Assembly: GCA_039029915.1 (NCBI GenBank)
Contig: JBCCFD010000347.1
Span: forward strand, 1-8,766
Origin: QQUD01 sp039029915
Lineage (GTDB): Bacteria; Chloroflexota; Anaerolineae; Promineifilales; Promineifilaceae
Direction: 5' to 3'
DNA length: 8,766 bases
Positions 7,227-8,766 of the stretch are shown here, in pieces. The position numbers and the translations under genes were made by a program. Below the pieces are notes generated by a model. It made no database searches, had not been told where the DNA came from, and worked only from the letters and a program-made list of their open reading frames with translations. Position 1 is the stretch's first letter; each line of letters starts with the position of its first letter.

Positions 7227-7309
7227 TAGGACTTACGCAAATAGCGGTCACTGAGCCTGTCGAAGTGACTTTCTTAACCCTTCGACAGGCTCAGGGTGCG
7301 TAAGTCCTG
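7227..7309. mobile_element. 83-bp MITE-like element, copy 1
   Basis: The element has nested inverted repeats. The outer 12-bp arms are AGGACTTACGCA (7228-7239) and TGCGTAAGTCCT (7297-7308). The inner 15-bp arms are CTGAGCCTGTCGAAG (7251-7265) and CTTCGACAGGCTCAG (7280-7294), around a 14-nt loop. It is flanked by a 5-bp direct repeat ATTTA (7222-7226 and 7310-7314), as expected of a target-site duplication. It carries no gene and would need a transposase supplied elsewhere; the parent family is not identified. It lies between the convergent metallopeptidase and flavin reductase genes, 20 bp apart before insertion, where its hairpin could serve as a two-way terminator. Confidence 0.8.
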
Positions 7310-7322
7310 ATTTAATCACAAA

Positions 7323-7811
7323 CTATTTCAAGCTCTGATAATCTCGATTCCAATAGATCAATGGTTTTTCATCGGGGTGAGGGCAACTGCTGGCCTGCAC
7401 CTCACCGATATAGATAGTGTGCGTGCCAGCATGGTGACGACTGTAAATGGTGCAGTCAAGCCAAGCCAAAGCCTCTTTAAGGACGGGGGCACCGGTAACG
7501 GCCGTTTCCCAAGTGCCAGCTTCAAACCGGGATGCTTCATCTCCCCACGCAAAACGATTCGACAGGTCTGATTGATCTTGGGGCAAGATATTGACCGCAA
7601 AAACGGTGCCAGCTTTCTCCATCAAATCATGACTATCAGATTTATGATCAATACAGACCAAAATCATAGGGGGCGTTGGCGAGACTGAGGCAAAAGCTGA
7701 AACGGTTAAGCCGTGTGGTTTGTCATCTCCCGGTGTTTTGATTGTTACGACCGTTACGCCAGCTGGAAAATGGCGTAAAGCATCCCGAAAATCATCAGAA
7801 CTAATTGGCAT
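7323..7811 (-). CDS. Flavin reductase-like FMN-binding protein
   Basis: The 162-residue protein fits the flavin reductase-like domain (PF01613; HpaC/RutF type) over its full length. Seen: FRDALRHFPAGVTVVTIKTP (8-27), H-G-L-T-V-S-A-F-A-S-V-S-P-T-P-P-M-I-L-V-C, which is the FMN-binding core, A-V-N-I-L-P-Q-D-Q-S-D-L-S-N-R-F-A, a T-G-A-P-V-L block, and A-G-T-H-T-I-Y-I-G-E-V near the C-terminus, where many relatives have GDH. Such proteins reduce FMN or FAD with NAD(P)H, often to feed a two-component monooxygenase, but no oxygenase partner is visible here. The start at 7811 is chosen because GAGGAGA (7821-7827) lies just upstream and homology begins there; the open frame extends to 7925 but that part looks non-coding. 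The gene is bracketed by two 83-bp MITE copies. Confidence 0.9.
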   Translation of the reverse strand: MPISSDDFRDALRHFPAGVTVVTIKTPGDDKPHGLTVSAFASVSPTPPMILVCIDHKSDSHDLMEKAGTVFAVNILPQDQSDLSNRFAWGDEASRFEAGTWETAVTGAPVLKEALAWLDCTIYSRHHAGTHTIYIGEVQASSCPHPDEKPLIYWNRDYQSLK

Positions 7812-7906
7812 TTGGTATGGTCTCCTCGTTTTGAGTTCGTCAGTTAGACATCTAATCAATGAGTTGGTTTCTGGCGTAGCAACTAACTTACTCTTTACAT
7901 TCTCAA
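7812..7906 (-). promoter_or_regulatory. Flavin reductase leader with ribosome site and small dyad
   Basis: AGGAG (complement of 7822-7826) is 10 nt from the ATG and fixes the start. TTAGA-CA-TCTAA (7844-7855) is a 12-bp dyad about 33 bp upstream of the start and could be an operator. No confident -10/-35 pair is seen. The gene probably has its own promoter here, because a hairpin-forming MITE separates it from the phosphatase-like gene upstream. Confidence 0.35.
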
Positions 7907-7911
7907 CTGAA

Positions 7912-7994
7912 TAAGACTTACGCAAATAGCGGTCACTGAGCCTGTTGAAGTGACTTTCTTAACCCTTCGACAGGCTCAGGGTGCGTAAGTCCTG
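7912..7994. mobile_element. 83-bp MITE-like element, copy 2
   Basis: This copy is in the same orientation and of the same length as copy 1 and differs at two positions: A for G at 7914, and T for C at 7946. Both changes are in left arms and weaken pairing, while the right arms (7965-7979 and 7982-7993) are intact. It is flanked by a different 5-bp direct repeat, CTGAA (7907-7911 and 7995-7999), so it inserted independently rather than by local duplication. It overlaps the 3' end of the phosphatase-like gene, supplying its last codons and its TGA (7976-7978). Confidence 0.8.
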
Positions 7995-8766
7995 CTGAAT
8001 TGTAAATGCTCTAGAACAATCGGGGCAATATGTGATAGGTCATGAACTTTTTCTGCAAGACGCGCATGGTGATGCCCAATCAAAATTGTCGGGACATTGT
8101 TCATGGTGTGATGCCGACTGTCCTTCCCTTCGATGTTGCCGTGATCGCTTGTGATAATAAGCAAGCCGTTTTCATCATCCCAAGCTTCAAATAAACCACC
8201 TAAGGCCGTATCAATGAGTTCTAAATGGGCAACGGCATCTTCAAGCGGCCCACGGTGCCCAAAACGGTCGCTAGGCCAATGTTCAAAGAAAGAGAAGTGG
8301 TAGTTTTTGGCAATGTGAGCAATCTGTTGCCCGGCTTGATGAGGCGTCAATATGGGCACATCGGGATACCCAAGCAGATCGTGCCACGCTTGCCCTGTAA
8401 AGCCAGGGCTGACCGCACGGCCGTTAATTAAATCATCTGCCGTCATCAGCGGAATACCGGCGCTATCTGCCGCTAACGGCACAGAAGATAAAAGTCGTTT
8501 GCCGCTGCTGATGGCATCAAAAAACGGCTGCGGGTAGGGTGTTATCAGAGCCGCTTTCCCGCCGGCCTCGATCACTTCTTTGAAAAGGGTGCCCCGCTTG
8601 ACTTCTGCCGTGACGGCCGGGTTTGGTTTGGGACCATAATGCTCGCCAACCGCTTTTGACACGTTGCGCCCCGATAAAATGATGGCTTGGCCGGTGGCGC
8701 TTTGAGGGCGTCCCGCCACACCCAGCGAGGCATCTGTTGGGATAAATGAGGCGCGGTCAGTGGTAA
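7976..8766 (-). CDS. Alkaline-phosphatase-superfamily metalloenzyme (5' end outside window)
   Basis: The visible 262 residues are open through the right edge, so the N-terminus is missing; a GTG at 8719 is only an internal codon, since the conserved upstream stretch T-D-A-S-L-G-V-A-G-R-P-Q-S-A-T-G-Q runs across it. QSATGQ probably holds the Ser/Thr nucleophile. Metal-binding motifs follow in order: SDRFGHRG, I-I-T-S-D-H-G-N (DHGN at 8135-8146) and R-H-H-T-M-N-N-V-P. This layout is that of the metalloenzyme domain shared by alkaline phosphatases and cofactor-independent phosphoglycerate mutases (PF01676). It is more likely a phosphodiesterase or phosphatase than a true mutase, but the substrate is unknown. 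The last five residues, RTYAP, and the stop come from the inserted MITE. NGR near 8417 is palindrome-encoded. Confidence 0.85.
   Translation of the reverse strand, partial: TTDRASFIPTDASLGVAGRPQSATGQAIILSGRNVSKAVGEHYGPKPNPAVTAEVKRGTLFKEVIEAGGKAALITPYPQPFFDAISSGKRLLSSVPLAADSAGIPLMTADDLINGRAVSPGFTGQAWHDLLGYPDVPILTPHQAGQQIAHIAKNYHFSFFEHWPSDRFGHRGPLEDAVAHLELIDTALGGLFEAWDDENGLLIITSDHGNIEGKDSRHHTMNNVPTILIGHHHARLAEKVHDLSHIAPIVLEHLQFSRTYAP

Larger units (their letters stand above)
6..8424. repeat. Dispersed iterated palindrome ACGGCCGT (13 copies)
   Basis: Perfect copies begin at 6, 654, 761, 1865, 2507, 3291, 3495, 4851, 5276, 5745, 6928, 7498 and 8417. All except those at 6, 654 and 8417 extend to the 10-mer AACGGCCGTT. 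The average spacing is about 670 bp. All 13 lie in coding sequence, in three frames: ACG-GCC-GTT (Thr-Ala-Val, seven copies), AAC-GGC-CGT (Asn-Gly-Arg, five copies, the last with AAC read from TTAAC context) and CGG-CCG (Arg-Pro, one copy). Near copies include AGCGGCCGTT at 6003-6012 and TTCGGCCGTA around 4367. Chance expectation for an 8-mer in this length is about 0.13. Confidence 0.85.

Noticed and set aside
7228..7308. CRISPR-type or simple hairpin terminator reading of the nested repeat
   Set aside because: There are only two copies 604 bp apart with a gene between, no spacers and no U-tract, while 5-bp duplications at each copy support a mobile element.
7358..7600. Overlapping open frames within the flavin reductase gene on both strands
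   Set aside because: The flavin reductase frame has full-length family motifs; the others have compositions expected of out-of-frame translation.
7812..7925. Upstream extension of the flavin reductase frame to 7925
   Set aside because: The extension runs into the MITE, lacks family similarity, and GAGGAGA at 7821-7827 marks the start at 7811.

Overview
The window looks like a chromosomal segment of a Chloroflexota bacterium, probably an Anaerolineae-, Caldilineae- or Ardenticatenia-like lineage. This is inferred from protein style: a large SARP/BTAD regulator with an NB-ARC ATPase and TPRs, a DUF192 protein beginning with the CD-x-F-x-S-R-x-R-G-F-T-F pattern, and a WR-x(n)-W-R-A small orphan protein. 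No rRNA or marker gene confirms it. GC content is moderate. No tRNA, rRNA, CRISPR array or complete insertion sequence was seen.

Layout. Positions 1-1140 hold a minus-strand cluster read from right to left: an HD-domain nucleotidase-like hydrolase, a DUF192 protein, and a gene cut by the left edge that starts 3 nt after the DUF192 stop. An 84-bp divergent spacer separates this cluster from a 599-residue predicted lipoprotein on the plus strand (1225-3024). Convergent to it is a 1016-residue SARP-type regulator (3083-6133, minus). Its upstream region carries a textbook SARP box: two identical heptamers on an 11-bp period, ending 8 bp before a perfect TATAAT. This suggests autoregulation. Divergent from the regulator is a 71-residue orphan protein, followed by a YgjP-type zinc metallopeptidase (6684-7214). 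The right end, on the minus strand, has a flavin reductase (7323-7811) and an alkaline-phosphatase-superfamily metalloenzyme cut by the right edge (7976-8766).

Two kinds of structure are not explained by the genes. First, the palindrome ACGGCCGT occurs 13 times (10 of them as AACGGCCGTT), always inside coding sequence, where about 0.13 copies would be expected by chance. It behaves like a highly iterated palindrome and leaves recurrent TAV and NGR tripeptides in unrelated proteins. Second, two copies of an 83-bp nested-inverted-repeat element, identical at 81 of 83 positions, flank the flavin reductase gene. Each copy has its own 5-bp target duplication (ATTTA and CTGAA), which marks them as MITE-like elements that moved independently. 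One inserted at the last codon of the phosphatase-like gene and, by reconstruction, replaced its stop codon, adding five residues.

The genes do not form one clear pathway. HD hydrolase, DUF192 and the edge gene are probably co-transcribed. The SARP regulator and the 71-residue protein share a 237-bp divergent control region.
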